Of a stretch of 64,000 nucleotides of DNA, positions 1 to 10,466 are shown in pieces. A program made the position numbers and the translations under genes. This DNA is from Nocardioides marmoriginsengisoli. Lineage in GTDB: Bacteria; Actinomycetota; Actinomycetes; Propionibacteriales; Nocardioidaceae. Each line of letters starts with the position of its first letter. Positions within the stretch are counted from its first letter, which is position 1. The notes under the pieces were generated by a model that did not search any database, was not told the origin of the DNA, and saw only the letters and a list, made by a program, of their open reading frames with translations. The stretch lies in the NCBI RefSeq assembly GCF_003725695.1, contig NZ_RJSE01000008.1, forward strand, positions 264,981 through 328,980, in the 5' to 3' direction.

Positions 1-1
1 C

Positions 2-991
2 GACGGCATCCAGGAGCTGGTCGGCGGCCGGGGAGCGCTGCACGTCGAGGCGAGCAAGGGCGTGCACATCGTCGTCCCGAAGGACCGGATCCGTTCCGAG
101 GCCGGCTTCATCACCAAGACCGAGAAGTCGGTGCTGTTCGTGATCCCGTGGGGCCGGCACTGGATCATCGGCACCACCGACACCCCGTGGAGCCTGGACC
201 TCGCGCACCCGGCCGCGTCCCGGGCGGACATCGACTACATCCTCGGCCACGTCAACACCCTGCTGAAGGACCCCCTGGACCACGAGGACGTCGAGGGCGT
301 GTACGCCGGGCTGCGGCCGCTGCTCAAGGGCGAGAGCGACGCGACCTCGAAGATCTCCCGCGAGCACACCGTGGTCGCCCCGGTGCCCGGACTGGTGCTG
401 ATCGCCGGGGGCAAGCTGACGACGTACCGGGTGATGGCGAAGGACGCCGTCGACGTCGCCGCACGGTCGCTGGAGAGCGGTGCCCGGGAGTCGATCACCG
501 ATCGGGTGCCGCTGCTCGGCGCGCACGGGTTCGAGACCCGGACCAACCAGCGCACCACCCTGGCCCGGACCTCCGGCCTGCACCTCGCCCGGATCGACCA
601 CCTCCTCGGCCGGTACGGCGGCATGATCGACGAGATCCTGGTCCTGATGGCGGAGCGGCCCGAGCTTGCCGAGCCGTTGATCCATGCCGAGGACTACCTC
701 GCCGGCGAGGTCGTCTACGCCGTCACCCACGAGGGCGCCCGGCACCTCGACGACGTGCTCACCCGTCGTACCCGGATCTCGATCGAGGCGTTCGACCGCG
801 GCGCCCTGGCCGCTCCGCAGGTCGCCGAGCTGATGGCGGGCGTGCTGGGCTGGGACCAGGACCGGATCGACGAGGAGGTCGACCACTACCTCCGTCGCGT
901 GGAGGCCGAGCGCCAGTCGCAGCAGAAGCTGACCGACCAGGAGGCCGACGAGGCCCGGGTCAAGGCGCCGGAAGGTCCCTGGGCCGTATAA
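2..991 (+). CDS. glpD: Aerobic glycerol-3-phosphate dehydrogenase, C-terminal part (partial)
   Basis: FAD-dependent enzyme that oxidises sn-glycerol 3-phosphate to dihydroxyacetone phosphate at the membrane and passes electrons to quinone. The frame is open from base 2, so the N-terminal FAD-binding part lies outside the window. Visible family motifs are KGVHIVVPKDR near the start of the fragment, GTTDTPW, YAGLRPLL and AGGKLTTYR, followed by the helical C-terminal domain with VTHEGARHLDDVLTRRTR. The stop is a TAA seven bases before the next gene. The identification is firm; only the start is missing. Confidence 0.95.
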   Translation, partial: DGIQELVGGRGALHVEASKGVHIVVPKDRIRSEAGFITKTEKSVLFVIPWGRHWIIGTTDTPWSLDLAHPAASRADIDYILGHVNTLLKDPLDHEDVEGVYAGLRPLLKGESDATSKISREHTVVAPVPGLVLIAGGKLTTYRVMAKDAVDVAARSLESGARESITDRVPLLGAHGFETRTNQRTTLARTSGLHLARIDHLLGRYGGMIDEILVLMAERPELAEPLIHAEDYLAGEVVYAVTHEGARHLDDVLTRRTRISIEAFDRGALAAPQVAELMAGVLGWDQDRIDEEVDHYLRRVEAERQSQQKLTDQEADEARVKAPEGPWAV

Positions 992-997
992 AGGGAT

Positions 998-1390
998 ATG
1001 ACCTGTTTCGTCTCGCACACCACCGTCGACTGCACCAACGCCTACGAGCTCTCCGAGTGGTGGAAGCTACTGCTCGGGTACGTCGACCTCGACGGCGACC
1101 CGAACCTGCCCGGCCACGAGGAGTGCATGATCCAGCGCCCGGACGGCGGCCACCGGATCCTCTTCATCGAGACCCCCGACGAGCGTTCGGTGAAGAACCG
1201 GCTGCACTTCGACCTCCGGCCCACCGAGCGCGACCGGGACGAGGAGGTCGCCTGGGCGATCTCGCTGGGAGCCCGGATCGTCGACGACCAGGGCGACCAC
1301 CACGCCCCGGGCATCGGCTGGATCGTGCTGGCGGACCCGGAGGGCAACGAGTTCTGCATCCTGCGCAGCCTCGCCCAGATCGAGTCCTGA
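998..1390 (+). CDS. VOC (glyoxalase-like) family protein
   Basis: A 130-residue protein of the vicinal-oxygen-chelate fold, glyoxalase-like subgroup. It shows the N-terminal WWKLLLGYVDLDGDP type motif, a central LHFDLRP beta strand and the C-terminal DPEGNEFCIL signature. Members bind a metal or act as small-molecule binding proteins; the substrate cannot be deduced. The ATG lies 7 bases after glpD, so the two are probably co-transcribed. No clear link to glycerol metabolism is visible. Confidence 0.8.
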   Translation: MTCFVSHTTVDCTNAYELSEWWKLLLGYVDLDGDPNLPGHEECMIQRPDGGHRILFIETPDERSVKNRLHFDLRPTERDRDEEVAWAISLGARIVDDQGDHHAPGIGWIVLADPEGNEFCILRSLAQIES

Positions 1391-1407
1391 GCACCGAAAC
1401 CGGGCTT

Positions 1408-1436
1408 GTTCGCCATTCGTTCACCTGCTGACCCCT
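1408..1436 (+). promoter_or_regulatory. PHO-box-like direct repeat (putative PhoP/RegX3 site)
   Basis: Two 7-base units GTTCGCC (1408-1414) and GTTCACC (1419-1425) stand exactly 11 bases apart, with a weak third unit GACCCCT at 1430. GTTCACC units with an 11-base period are the known Streptomyces PhoP box (DRu). The repeat lies 34-62 bases upstream of the ATG of the PstB-like ATPase at 1470, where an activator would be expected. Seen directly: the repeat. Inferred: control by a phosphate-starvation response regulator. Confidence 0.6.
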
Positions 1437-1469
1437 GATTGGACGCCCGGGTTCGTGAGATTGGACCCC

Positions 1470-2333
1470 ATGACGACGCTCGATGACCGTGCGACCACGC
1501 TGCTGCCGGCCCTGCCCGACGTACGCGACCCGTTCGTCCCGCCGGGACCGGCGCCGACCCTGGCGGCGCTGGAGGCCCGGGAGATCTCGGCGTGGTTCGG
1601 TGACCGGCTGGTGCTCGACCGGGTCTCCCTGGAGATGCCCGCGGGCAGGATCACCGCGCTGATCGGCCCGTCCGGCTGCGGCAAGTCCACCTTCCTGCGG
1701 ATCCTCAACCGGATGCACGAGATGATCCCGTCGGCCAAGCTCGCCGGCGAGGTGCTCCTCGACGGGGAGGACGTCTACGCGGTCGACCGCAAGCTCACCG
1801 ACGCCCGTCGCAACATCGGGATGGTGTTCCAGAAGCCGAACCCGTTCCCGGCGATGTCGATCGCCGACAACGTCCTGGCCGGCCTCCGGCTGACCGGCAC
1901 CCGTGCCGACCGGGAGCAGCGCGAACACCTGGTCGAGTCCTGCCTGACCCGGGCCGGCCTCTGGAACGAGGTCCGCGACCGGCTCGACGCCCCCGGCGGC
2001 GGGCTCTCCGGCGGACAGCAGCAGCGGCTCTGCATCGCGCGCTCGCTGGCGATCAAGCCGAAGGTGCTGCTGATGGACGAGCCGTGCTCGGCGCTGGATC
2101 CCACCTCGACGCGAGTTATCGAAGAAACCATGATCGAGCTGGCCCGAGAGGTCACAATCGTCATCGTGACGCACAACATGCAGCAGGCCGCGCGGGTCTC
2201 CGACCAGTGCGCGTTCTTCCTCGCCTCGCACGGGACCCCGGGCGTGATCATCGAGCACGGGGACACCCGGGCGATGTTCGAGAGCCCGCAGGACGAACGC
2301 ACCAGCAACTACGTCAACGGCCGCTTCGGGTGA
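1470..2333 (+). CDS. pstB: Phosphate ABC transporter ATP-binding protein (PstB-like), stand-alone
   Basis: ABC ATPase of 287 residues with Walker A GPSGCGKST, Q-loop in GMVFQKPNPFP, signature LSGGQQQRL, Walker B VLLMDEPCSALD and an H-loop in IVTHNMQQAARVSDQ. The FQKPNPFP and NRMHEMIP stretches are typical of PstB, which energises high-affinity phosphate uptake with PstCA. ATG at 1470 is preferred over the in-frame GTG at 1455, because the family begins near there and a weak GAGATT box lies 7 bases upstream. No pstS, pstC or pstA is next to it. It is followed with a 4-base GTGA overlap by a lytic transglycosylase. Confidence 0.85.
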   Translation: MTTLDDRATTLLPALPDVRDPFVPPGPAPTLAALEAREISAWFGDRLVLDRVSLEMPAGRITALIGPSGCGKSTFLRILNRMHEMIPSAKLAGEVLLDGEDVYAVDRKLTDARRNIGMVFQKPNPFPAMSIADNVLAGLRLTGTRADREQREHLVESCLTRAGLWNEVRDRLDAPGGGLSGGQQQRLCIARSLAIKPKVLLMDEPCSALDPTSTRVIEETMIELAREVTIVIVTHNMQQAARVSDQCAFFLASHGTPGVIIEHGDTRAMFESPQDERTSNYVNGRFG

Positions 2334-3085
2334 TCGAGGGCCATCCCAAGCTCGGCTTCGCAGTCCTCGGCGGCGTGCTCGCCGCGCTCGTCACCCTGGT
2401 CGTGCTGATCGTGCTCACCGGCAGCCGCGGCGGCGAGATCCCGATCGAGGTCGTGCCGTCCTCCGCCGGTGCGCCGGCCCCGGTCGCCGCCACCGACACC
2501 CGGGTCTCCTCGAGGGCTGCTCCGTCCGTCGATCCGGCGTGGGCCGCGCGACTCGGTACGGCGGCCGGCATCCCGGCCCCCGCGATGCGTGCGTACGCCG
2601 GCGCCGAGCTGATCCTCAAGCGCGAGCAGCCCGGGTGCCACCTGTCCTGGAACACCTTGGCCGGGATCGGCTGGATCGAGTCCCAGCACGGCACCCTCGG
2701 CGACCGGACGATCGGCCCGGACGGACGCTCGTCGACGCCGATCATCGGGCCCGCCCTGGACGGCGGGAAGTTCGCCGCCATCCGGTCGACGCCCGCGTCG
2801 GCGGAGTGGCACGGCGACGACACCTGGGAGCACGCGGTCGGGCCGTTGCAGTTCATCTCCTCGACCTGGGGCAGGTGGGCCGCGGACGGCGACGGCGACG
2901 GCGTGGCCGATCCGCTCGACCTGGACGACGCCGCGGTCGCGGCCGGTCGCTACCTCTGCGCCGACGCCCACGACCTGTCCACCGGGCCCGGGTGGAGCGC
3001 CGCGATCCACTCGTACAACCACAGCAACGAGTACGTGCTCGACGTGCTGAGCGCGGCGAACACCTACGCGGAGCGCAGTCGCTGA
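2330..3085 (+). CDS. Membrane-anchored lytic murein transglycosylase
   Basis: A protein of 251 residues with an N-terminal membrane anchor (about residues 8-27, FAVLGGVLAALVTLVVLIVL), a Pro/Ala-rich linker and a soluble-lytic-transglycosylase-like domain. GIGWIESQHG carries the likely catalytic Glu, and VGPLQFISSTW and AAGRYLC are typical of the MltB-like group, which cleaves the MurNAc-GlcNAc bond. The start is GTG at 2330, overlapping the stop of the PstB-like gene as GTGA, so translation is probably coupled. Pairing of an ABC ATPase with a wall lytic enzyme is unusual in function but clear in layout. Confidence 0.8.
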   Translation: MIEGHPKLGFAVLGGVLAALVTLVVLIVLTGSRGGEIPIEVVPSSAGAPAPVAATDTRVSSRAAPSVDPAWAARLGTAAGIPAPAMRAYAGAELILKREQPGCHLSWNTLAGIGWIESQHGTLGDRTIGPDGRSSTPIIGPALDGGKFAAIRSTPASAEWHGDDTWEHAVGPLQFISSTWGRWAADGDGDGVADPLDLDDAAVAAGRYLCADAHDLSTGPGWSAAIHSYNHSNEYVLDVLSAANTYAERSR

Positions 3086-3109
3086 CCTGTCGGTCCGCCT
3101 CCGTAGACT
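3082..3109 (+). promoter_or_regulatory. Putative sigma-70-type promoter for mfd
   Basis: CTGACC at 3082-3087 and TAGACT at 3104-3109 are separated by 16 bases, a plausible -35/-10 pair. It lies about 70 bases upstream of the mfd start and overlaps the end of the transglycosylase gene. Confidence 0.4.
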
Positions 3110-3116
3110 GAGAACC

Positions 3117-3149
3117 GGCACCCCCTCTCCTTCCGGATCGGGGGCTGCC
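3117..3149 (+). other. Hairpin in the mfd leader
   Basis: GGCACCCCC (3117-3125) can pair with GGGGG-C-TGCC (3140-3149), giving nine pairs with one bulged C and a 14-base loop. No U-run follows. It could end the upstream transcript or shape the mfd leader; the sequence does not decide. Confidence 0.4.
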
Positions 3150-3181
3150 TGCGTTGCCCGTCCCGTCCTCCAGGAGTCCCG

Positions 3182-6100
3182 TTGCGCCTCGCCGGCCTCG
3201 CCGATGCCGTTCTGACCGAGCCAGTCCTGGCCGCCGCCCTCGGGGAGGCGTCCTCGGCCGCGGCCGCCACCCTCGACCTGACCGGTCCGCCGGCGCTGCG
3301 GCCGTTCGCGGTCGCCGGCCTGGCCCGCACCGGGCGGACCGTCCTCGTGGTCACCGCCACCGTCCGTGAGGCCGAGGACCTGGTGGCCGAGCTCGTCGAC
3401 GTCGTCCCGGCCGAGACCCTGGTGCACTTCCCGGCGTGGGAGACGCTCCCGCACGAGCGGCTCAGCCCGCGCAGCGACACCGTCGGACGACGGCTGGCGA
3501 TCCTGCGCCGGCTGGTGCACCCCGGCTCCGCGACCGCGGACGCCGGTGCGGCTAACGGCCCGGTCCAGGTGATCGTGGCCCCGATCCGCTCGGTGCTCCA
3601 GCCCCAGGTCAAGGGCCTGGCCGACCTGGTCCCGGTCGAGCTGGTTCCTGGGCAGGAGGTCGACCTCGACGCCTTGGTCGCCGACCTCGTCGGGGCCGCG
3701 TACACCCGGGTCGACCTGGTCGAGAAGCGCGGCGAGTTCGCGGTCCGCGGCGGCATCGTCGACGTCTTCCCGCCGACCGAGGAGCACCCGGTCCGGGTCG
3801 AGTTCTTCGGCGACGAGGTCGACGAGATCCGCACCTTCGCGGTCGCCGACCAGCGCACGATCACCAAGCTGGACCGGCTCTGGGCGCCGCCGTGCCGCGA
3901 GCTGCTGCTCACCCCGGAGGTCCGGGCCCGGGCCGCCGAGCTCGGCGAGAAGCACCCCGAGCTGCGCGAGCTCACCGACAAGCTCGCCGAGGGGATCGCC
4001 GTCGAGGGGATGGAGTCGCTGACCCCGGCCCTGGTCGACGAGATGGAGCTGCTGATCGACCTGCTGCCCGAGCAGACGCACGTGCTGCTCCTGGATCCGG
4101 AGCGGATCCGTACCCGGGCCCACGACCTGGTGGCCACCAGCGAGGAGTTCCTCGGCGCCAGCTGGGCGGCGGCGGCCTCCGGCGGGACCGCCCCGATCGA
4201 CCTGGGCGCGGCGTCGCTGCGGACCCTGGCCGACGTGCGCGCGGAGGTGCTGAGCAGCGGCAAGGCCTGGTGGGGACTCAGCCCGTTCGGAATCGACGGC
4301 GACGACGAGACCCGGACCGTGTCGGCGACGCCGGTCGAGCCCTACCGCGGCGACATCGAGACCGCGGTCAAGGACGTCGCCGAGCACCTCCGGCACGGTC
4401 GCCGGGTCGTGGTCGTCCAGCAGGGCAAGGGCCTGGCGGAGCGGATCGTCGAGGTGCTCGGGGAGCACGACGTACCGGCGCGCCTGGTCGAGGAGGTCGA
4501 TGCCGGCGACGCCAGCGTCGTCCAGGTGGTCCGGGGCTCGCTGGCCCACGGACTGGTGATCACCGACCCCGGTCTCGTGGTGATCACCGGCGAGGACCTG
4601 TCCGGGCAGAAGGGCTCGACCCGGGACATGCGGGCGATGCCGACCCGCCGCAAGAAGCAGATCGACCCGCTCGAGCTCAAGCCGGGTGACTTCGTGGTCC
4701 ACGAGCAGCACGGCGTCGGGCGCTTCCTGGAGATGAAGCAGCGCGAGGTCCAGGGTGCGATGCGCGAGTACCTGGTCCTCGAGTACGGCGCCAGCAAGAA
4801 GGGCCACCCGCCCGACAAGCTCTACGTCCCCGCGGACGCCCTCGACCAGGTCACCCGGTACGTCGGCGGCGAGCAGCCGTCGCTGGACCGGCTGGGCGGT
4901 GCCGACTGGGCCAAGCGGAAGGGACGCGCGCGCAAGGCGGTCCGGCAGATCGCCGCCGAGCTGATCAAGCTGTACGCCGCCCGCCAGGCCACGAAGGGGC
5001 ACGCCTTCGGCGAGGACACCCCGTGGCAGCGCGAGCTCGAGGACGCCTTCCCGTTCCACGAGACGCCCGACCAGCTGACCACCGTCGACGAGGTCAAGGC
5101 GGACATGCGCCGTACCGTGCCGATGGACCGGCTGGTCTGCGGCGACGTCGGCTACGGGAAGACCGAGATCGCCGTCCGGGCCGCGTTCAAGGCGGTCCAG
5201 GACGGCAAGCAGGTGGCCGTGCTGGTGCCGACTACGCTGCTGGTCACCCAGCACTTCTCGACCTTCGCCGAGCGGATGAGCGGTTTCCCGGTGGTGCTCA
5301 AGCAGCTCAGCCGGTTCCAGACCGACAAGGAGGCCAAGGAGGTCATCGACGGTCTCGCCGAGGGCTCGGTCGACATCGTGATCGGCACCCACCGGCTGCT
5401 CAACCCGGACATCAGGATCAAGGACCTGGGCCTGATCATCGTCGACGAGGAGCAGCGCTTCGGTGTCGAGCACAAGGAGCTGATGAAGCGGATGCGGACC
5501 AGCGTCGACGTGCTGGCGATGTCCGCGACGCCGATCCCGCGCACTCTGGAGATGGCGATCACCGGCATCCGGGAGATGTCCACGATCACCACGCCGCCGG
5601 AGGAGCGGCACCCGGTGCTGACCTACGTCGGCGCCTACGAGGATCGCCAGGTGATCGCCGCGATCCGCCGCGAGCTGCTCCGCGAGGGACAGGTCTTCTT
5701 CATCCACAACCGGGTCGGCTCGATCGAGAAGGCCGCCGCGAAGATCAAGGAGCTGGTGCCGGAGGCCCGGGTCGCGACCGCGCACGGCCAGGTGGGGGAG
5801 CACCAGCTCGAGCAGGTGATGCTGGACTTCTGGGAGCGCCGCTTCGACGTCCTGGTCTGCACCACGATCGTGGAGTCCGGCCTAGACGTCTCGAACGCCA
5901 ACACGATGATCATCGAGCGCTCCGACACCCTCGGCCTCTCCCAGCTGCACCAGCTCCGCGGCCGGGTCGGCCGGAGCCGCGAGCGCGCCTACGCCTACTT
6001 CCTCTACCCGGGCGACAAGCCGCTGACCGAGACCGCGCACGAACGGCTGGCGACGCTGGCCCAGCACTCCGACCTCGGCGGCGGGATGGCGATCGCGATG

Positions 6101-6694
6101 AAGGACCTGGAGATCCGCGGCGCCGGCAACCTGCTCGGCGGCGAGCAGTCCGGACACATCGCCGACGTCGGCTTCGACCTGTACGTCCGGCTGGTCGGCG
6201 AGGCGGTCAGCGAGTTCCGCCAGGACGGCGGCGGGGTCGAGGAGCTCGCCGAGGTCCGGATCGAGCTGCCGATCGACGCCCACCTCCCGCACGACTACGT
6301 GCCCAGCGAGCGGCTGCGCCTGGAGATGTACAAGCGGCTCTCCGAGGTGCGCGCCGACGAGGACATCACGGTGCTCCGCGACGAGATGGTGGACCGGTAC
6401 GGCGCGCCGCCGGCCCCGGTCGACCGGCTGCTGGAGGTGGCCCGGTTCCGGGCGCGCTGCCGGCGGGCGAAGATCGGCGAGGTCACCTCGCAGGGCAAGT
6501 TCCTGCGCTTCGCCCCGGTCGAGCTCCCCGACTCCAAGGTGGTCCGGCTCAACCGGATCTACCCGGGCAGCCTGGTCAAGGGGGCGATGCGTACGATGCT
6601 GGTGCCCCGTCCGCACGGCGTCCGGGACGAGGAATTGCTAGCGTGGGCCGGTCGAGTCATCGAAGCGATCGTCGACCCGCCGACGCAGGATTGA
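3182..6694 (+). CDS. mfd: Transcription-repair coupling factor
   Basis: Mfd (1170 residues) removes RNA polymerase stalled at DNA lesions and recruits UvrA. The order is typical: UvrB-homology region (residues 1-400), RNA-polymerase-interacting CarD/RID domain at about 495-570 (LKPGDFVVHEQHGVGRF), RecG-like helicase with Walker A GDVGYGKTE near 655 and DEEQ box DEEQRFG near 756, motif VI QLRGRVGRS, and the TRCF C-terminal domain. The start is TTG at 3182, with CAGGAG about 10 bases upstream; no ATG gives a better fit. The next gene begins 27 bases downstream. Confidence 0.97.
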   Translation: MRLAGLADAVLTEPVLAAALGEASSAAAATLDLTGPPALRPFAVAGLARTGRTVLVVTATVREAEDLVAELVDVVPAETLVHFPAWETLPHERLSPRSDTVGRRLAILRRLVHPGSATADAGAANGPVQVIVAPIRSVLQPQVKGLADLVPVELVPGQEVDLDALVADLVGAAYTRVDLVEKRGEFAVRGGIVDVFPPTEEHPVRVEFFGDEVDEIRTFAVADQRTITKLDRLWAPPCRELLLTPEVRARAAELGEKHPELRELTDKLAEGIAVEGMESLTPALVDEMELLIDLLPEQTHVLLLDPERIRTRAHDLVATSEEFLGASWAAAASGGTAPIDLGAASLRTLADVRAEVLSSGKAWWGLSPFGIDGDDETRTVSATPVEPYRGDIETAVKDVAEHLRHGRRVVVVQQGKGLAERIVEVLGEHDVPARLVEEVDAGDASVVQVVRGSLAHGLVITDPGLVVITGEDLSGQKGSTRDMRAMPTRRKKQIDPLELKPGDFVVHEQHGVGRFLEMKQREVQGAMREYLVLEYGASKKGHPPDKLYVPADALDQVTRYVGGEQPSLDRLGGADWAKRKGRARKAVRQIAAELIKLYAARQATKGHAFGEDTPWQRELEDAFPFHETPDQLTTVDEVKADMRRTVPMDRLVCGDVGYGKTEIAVRAAFKAVQDGKQVAVLVPTTLLVTQHFSTFAERMSGFPVVLKQLSRFQTDKEAKEVIDGLAEGSVDIVIGTHRLLNPDIRIKDLGLIIVDEEQRFGVEHKELMKRMRTSVDVLAMSATPIPRTLEMAITGIREMSTITTPPEERHPVLTYVGAYEDRQVIAAIRRELLREGQVFFIHNRVGSIEKAAAKIKELVPEARVATAHGQVGEHQLEQVMLDFWERRFDVLVCTTIVESGLDVSNANTMIIERSDTLGLSQLHQLRGRVGRSRERAYAYFLYPGDKPLTETAHERLATLAQHSDLGGGMAIAMKDLEIRGAGNLLGGEQSGHIADVGFDLYVRLVGEAVSEFRQDGGGVEELAEVRIELPIDAHLPHDYVPSERLRLEMYKRLSEVRADEDITVLRDEMVDRYGAPPAPVDRLLEVARFRARCRRAKIGEVTSQGKFLRFAPVELPDSKVVRLNRIYPGSLVKGAMRTMLVPRPHGVRDEELLAWAGRVIEAIVDPPTQD

Positions 6695-6721
6695 TCCGCG
6701 CAGATCAGGAGAAGAATTTCC

Positions 6722-7411
6722 GTGAAGGCCAACCGTCTGGTTCTCCTCGCCGCCGCGACCGCGTCCGCGATCGCCCTGACCGGCTGCACCCCCGCGGGCG
6801 ACGTGGCCGTCGAGGTCGGCAAGGTCAAGTACTCCACCTCGGACGTCGACCTGCTCACGACGTTCCAGTGCGAGATCGCGAGCGACCCGAACGCCGGCGC
6901 CGGCGCGCTGTCGCGGCAGTCGGCGCGCGCTTTCATGGCGAGCATCCTGGTCGCGAGCGCGCTGGACGGCCAGATCGGTGAGAAGTACAAGGTCAAGGCC
7001 GGTCCGGCGGACGCGGCGAGCTCGATGGAGCAGCTGAACTCGTTCATCGACAAGGCCGCCACCGGTGACGACCGCAAGCGGCTGCGCACCATCGTCGAGG
7101 ACTCGATCATCGGCCAGGTCGCGGTCAGCACCGTCGTCCAGCAGGCCATCGGCCAGAGCCTCCAGCAGATGTCGCAGGAGCAGGCCCAGCAGGCGATCCA
7201 GGAGGGCATCACCAAGCTCCGCCTGGACGCGGCGAAGTCGGCCGACATCGAGGTCGACCCGGTCTACGGCCTCAGCGCCGACGGGCTCGAGCCGGCGAAG
7301 ACGGACCCGTCCCTGTCCCGGGCGCTCTCGGACTTCGCGAAGGAGTCGATGAAGGCCCCGGTCGACCAGGCCTGGCTCGAGAAGCTCCCCGCGAACCAGC
7401 GCTGCAGCTGA
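6722..7411 (+). CDS. SurA-N-like lipoprotein between mfd and mazG
   Basis: A protein of 229 residues with a lipoprotein signal peptide; the lipobox LTGC places the lipid-modified Cys at residue 22. The mature part is helical and Gln/Ala-rich, resembling the SurA N-terminal chaperone-like proteins found after mfd in many actinobacteria. A PPIase domain is not apparent, so foldase activity is an inference. GTG start at 6722 with GGAGAA about 8 bases upstream. It ends two bases before mazG and is probably in one transcript with mfd and mazG. Confidence 0.7.
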   Translation: MKANRLVLLAAATASAIALTGCTPAGDVAVEVGKVKYSTSDVDLLTTFQCEIASDPNAGAGALSRQSARAFMASILVASALDGQIGEKYKVKAGPADAASSMEQLNSFIDKAATGDDRKRLRTIVEDSIIGQVAVSTVVQQAIGQSLQQMSQEQAQQAIQEGITKLRLDAAKSADIEVDPVYGLSADGLEPAKTDPSLSRALSDFAKESMKAPVDQAWLEKLPANQRCS

Positions 7412-7413
7412 CC

Positions 7414-9373
<1,960 letters not shown>

Positions 9374-9394
9374 CCGAGGGTGAGCAGGCCGTAG

Positions 9395-9955
9395 ATGCCG
9401 CCGAAGGCGCGTAGACCGGAGCGGGGAGGCCCCCGCGCCGGCACGCCCAGGAACGTCCGCCCCGGCCAGCGCGCCGGGGCGGCCCGGTCGCGGCCGGCGC
9501 AGCAGCAGGCGCCTCGTCCCCGGTTCACCAACCGGGCGACGATCCTGCTGGTGGTGTTCGCGATCCTGGTCATCTCGTACGCGTCCTCGATGCGGGCCTA
9601 CCTGCACCAGCGCTCGCAGATCCAGGAGTCCCGGGAGCGGATCGTCGAGGAGAAGGCCAAGATCAAGGCGCTGACCACCGAGAAGAGCCGCTGGGACGAC
9701 CCGTCGTTCATCGAGCAGCAGGCGCGGGCCCGGTTCGGCTGGGTGCTCCCGGGCGAGACCGGCTACCAGGTCACCGACGCCAACGGGAACCCGCTGACCG
9801 GCGAGGACCGGCTGACCGACCCGGACACGATCGCGCAGCCGAAGCCGGACGCGTGGTGGGTGGCGGTCGGCGAGACCGTGGACGCGGCCGACCACCCGAA
9901 GAAGCTGGTCAAGCCGACGCCGGCGACCCGGCTCGGACCGAACACGACACCGTGA
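9395..9955 (+). CDS. Septum formation initiator (FtsB/DivIC family)
   Basis: Single-pass membrane protein of 186 residues: basic Pro-rich cytoplasmic tail (1-46), transmembrane helix (about 48-66, ILLVVFAILVISYASSM), a short coiled coil (about 72-100) and a C-terminal segment with DDPSFIEQQARARFGWVLPGE, the usual FtsB/DivIC end. It acts with FtsL and FtsQ in the divisome. ATG at 9395, directly after eno, the conserved place for this gene in actinobacteria. Confidence 0.88.
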   Translation: MPPKARRPERGGPRAGTPRNVRPGQRAGAARSRPAQQQAPRPRFTNRATILLVVFAILVISYASSMRAYLHQRSQIQESRERIVEEKAKIKALTTEKSRWDDPSFIEQQARARFGWVLPGETGYQVTDANGNPLTGEDRLTDPDTIAQPKPDAWWVAVGETVDAADHPKKLVKPTPATRLGPNTTP

Positions 9956-9965
9956 GGACGCTCCT

Positions 9966-10466
9966 GTGATCTCCCCGGAGGACACCGCCGCCGTCGAGGC
10001 GCAGCTGGGCCGGACGCCGCGATCCATCCACGAGGTCGGACACCGGTGCCCGTGCGGCAACCCGGACGTCGTGACCACCGAGCCGCGGCTCGACAACGGT
10101 ACCCCGTTCCCGACGACCTTCTACCTGACCTGCCCGCGGGCGGCCTCCCGGATCGGCACCCTGGAAGCCTCGGGGCTGATGAAGGAGATGTCGGCCCGGC
10201 TGCAGGAGGACGAGGAGCTCGCCGACCGGTACCGGGCCGCGCACGAGGCCTACCTGGCCGCTCGCAACGCGATCGAGGCGGAGACCGGGCACGACGTCCC
10301 GGAGATCGCCGGGATCTCGGCAGGCGGGCTGCCGGACCGGGTCAAGTGCCTGCACGTCCTCGCCGGCCAGTCGCTGGCCCAGGGCCGCGGCGTGAACCCG
10401 CTCGGTGACGAGGTGCTGGACCTGCTCGGGGAGTGGTGGGCCTCCGGCCCGTGCGTGCAGCCGTGA
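9966..10466 (+). CDS. DUF501 family protein
   Basis: A 166-residue protein of the DUF501 family, conserved between divIC and ppx in actinobacteria; its biochemical role is unknown. It begins with a GTG, shows the HRCPCGNPDVV motif with two Cys near residue 25, PFPTTFYLTCPRAA and, near the end, GGLPDRVKCLHVLAGQSLAQG with a conserved Cys/His. The conserved Cys/His pairs hint at metal binding or a redox role, but this is inference. Its stop overlaps the next start (GTGA). Confidence 0.85.
   Translation: MISPEDTAAVEAQLGRTPRSIHEVGHRCPCGNPDVVTTEPRLDNGTPFPTTFYLTCPRAASRIGTLEASGLMKEMSARLQEDEELADRYRAAHEAYLAARNAIEAETGHDVPEIAGISAGGLPDRVKCLHVLAGQSLAQGRGVNPLGDEVLDLLGEWWASGPCVQP

Noticed and set aside
2309..5803. 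Very long open frame on the minus strand across mfd
   Set aside because: It is the GC-rich antisense shadow of mfd; the composition is Arg/Gly/Asp/Leu-rich without any domain, and mfd is certain.
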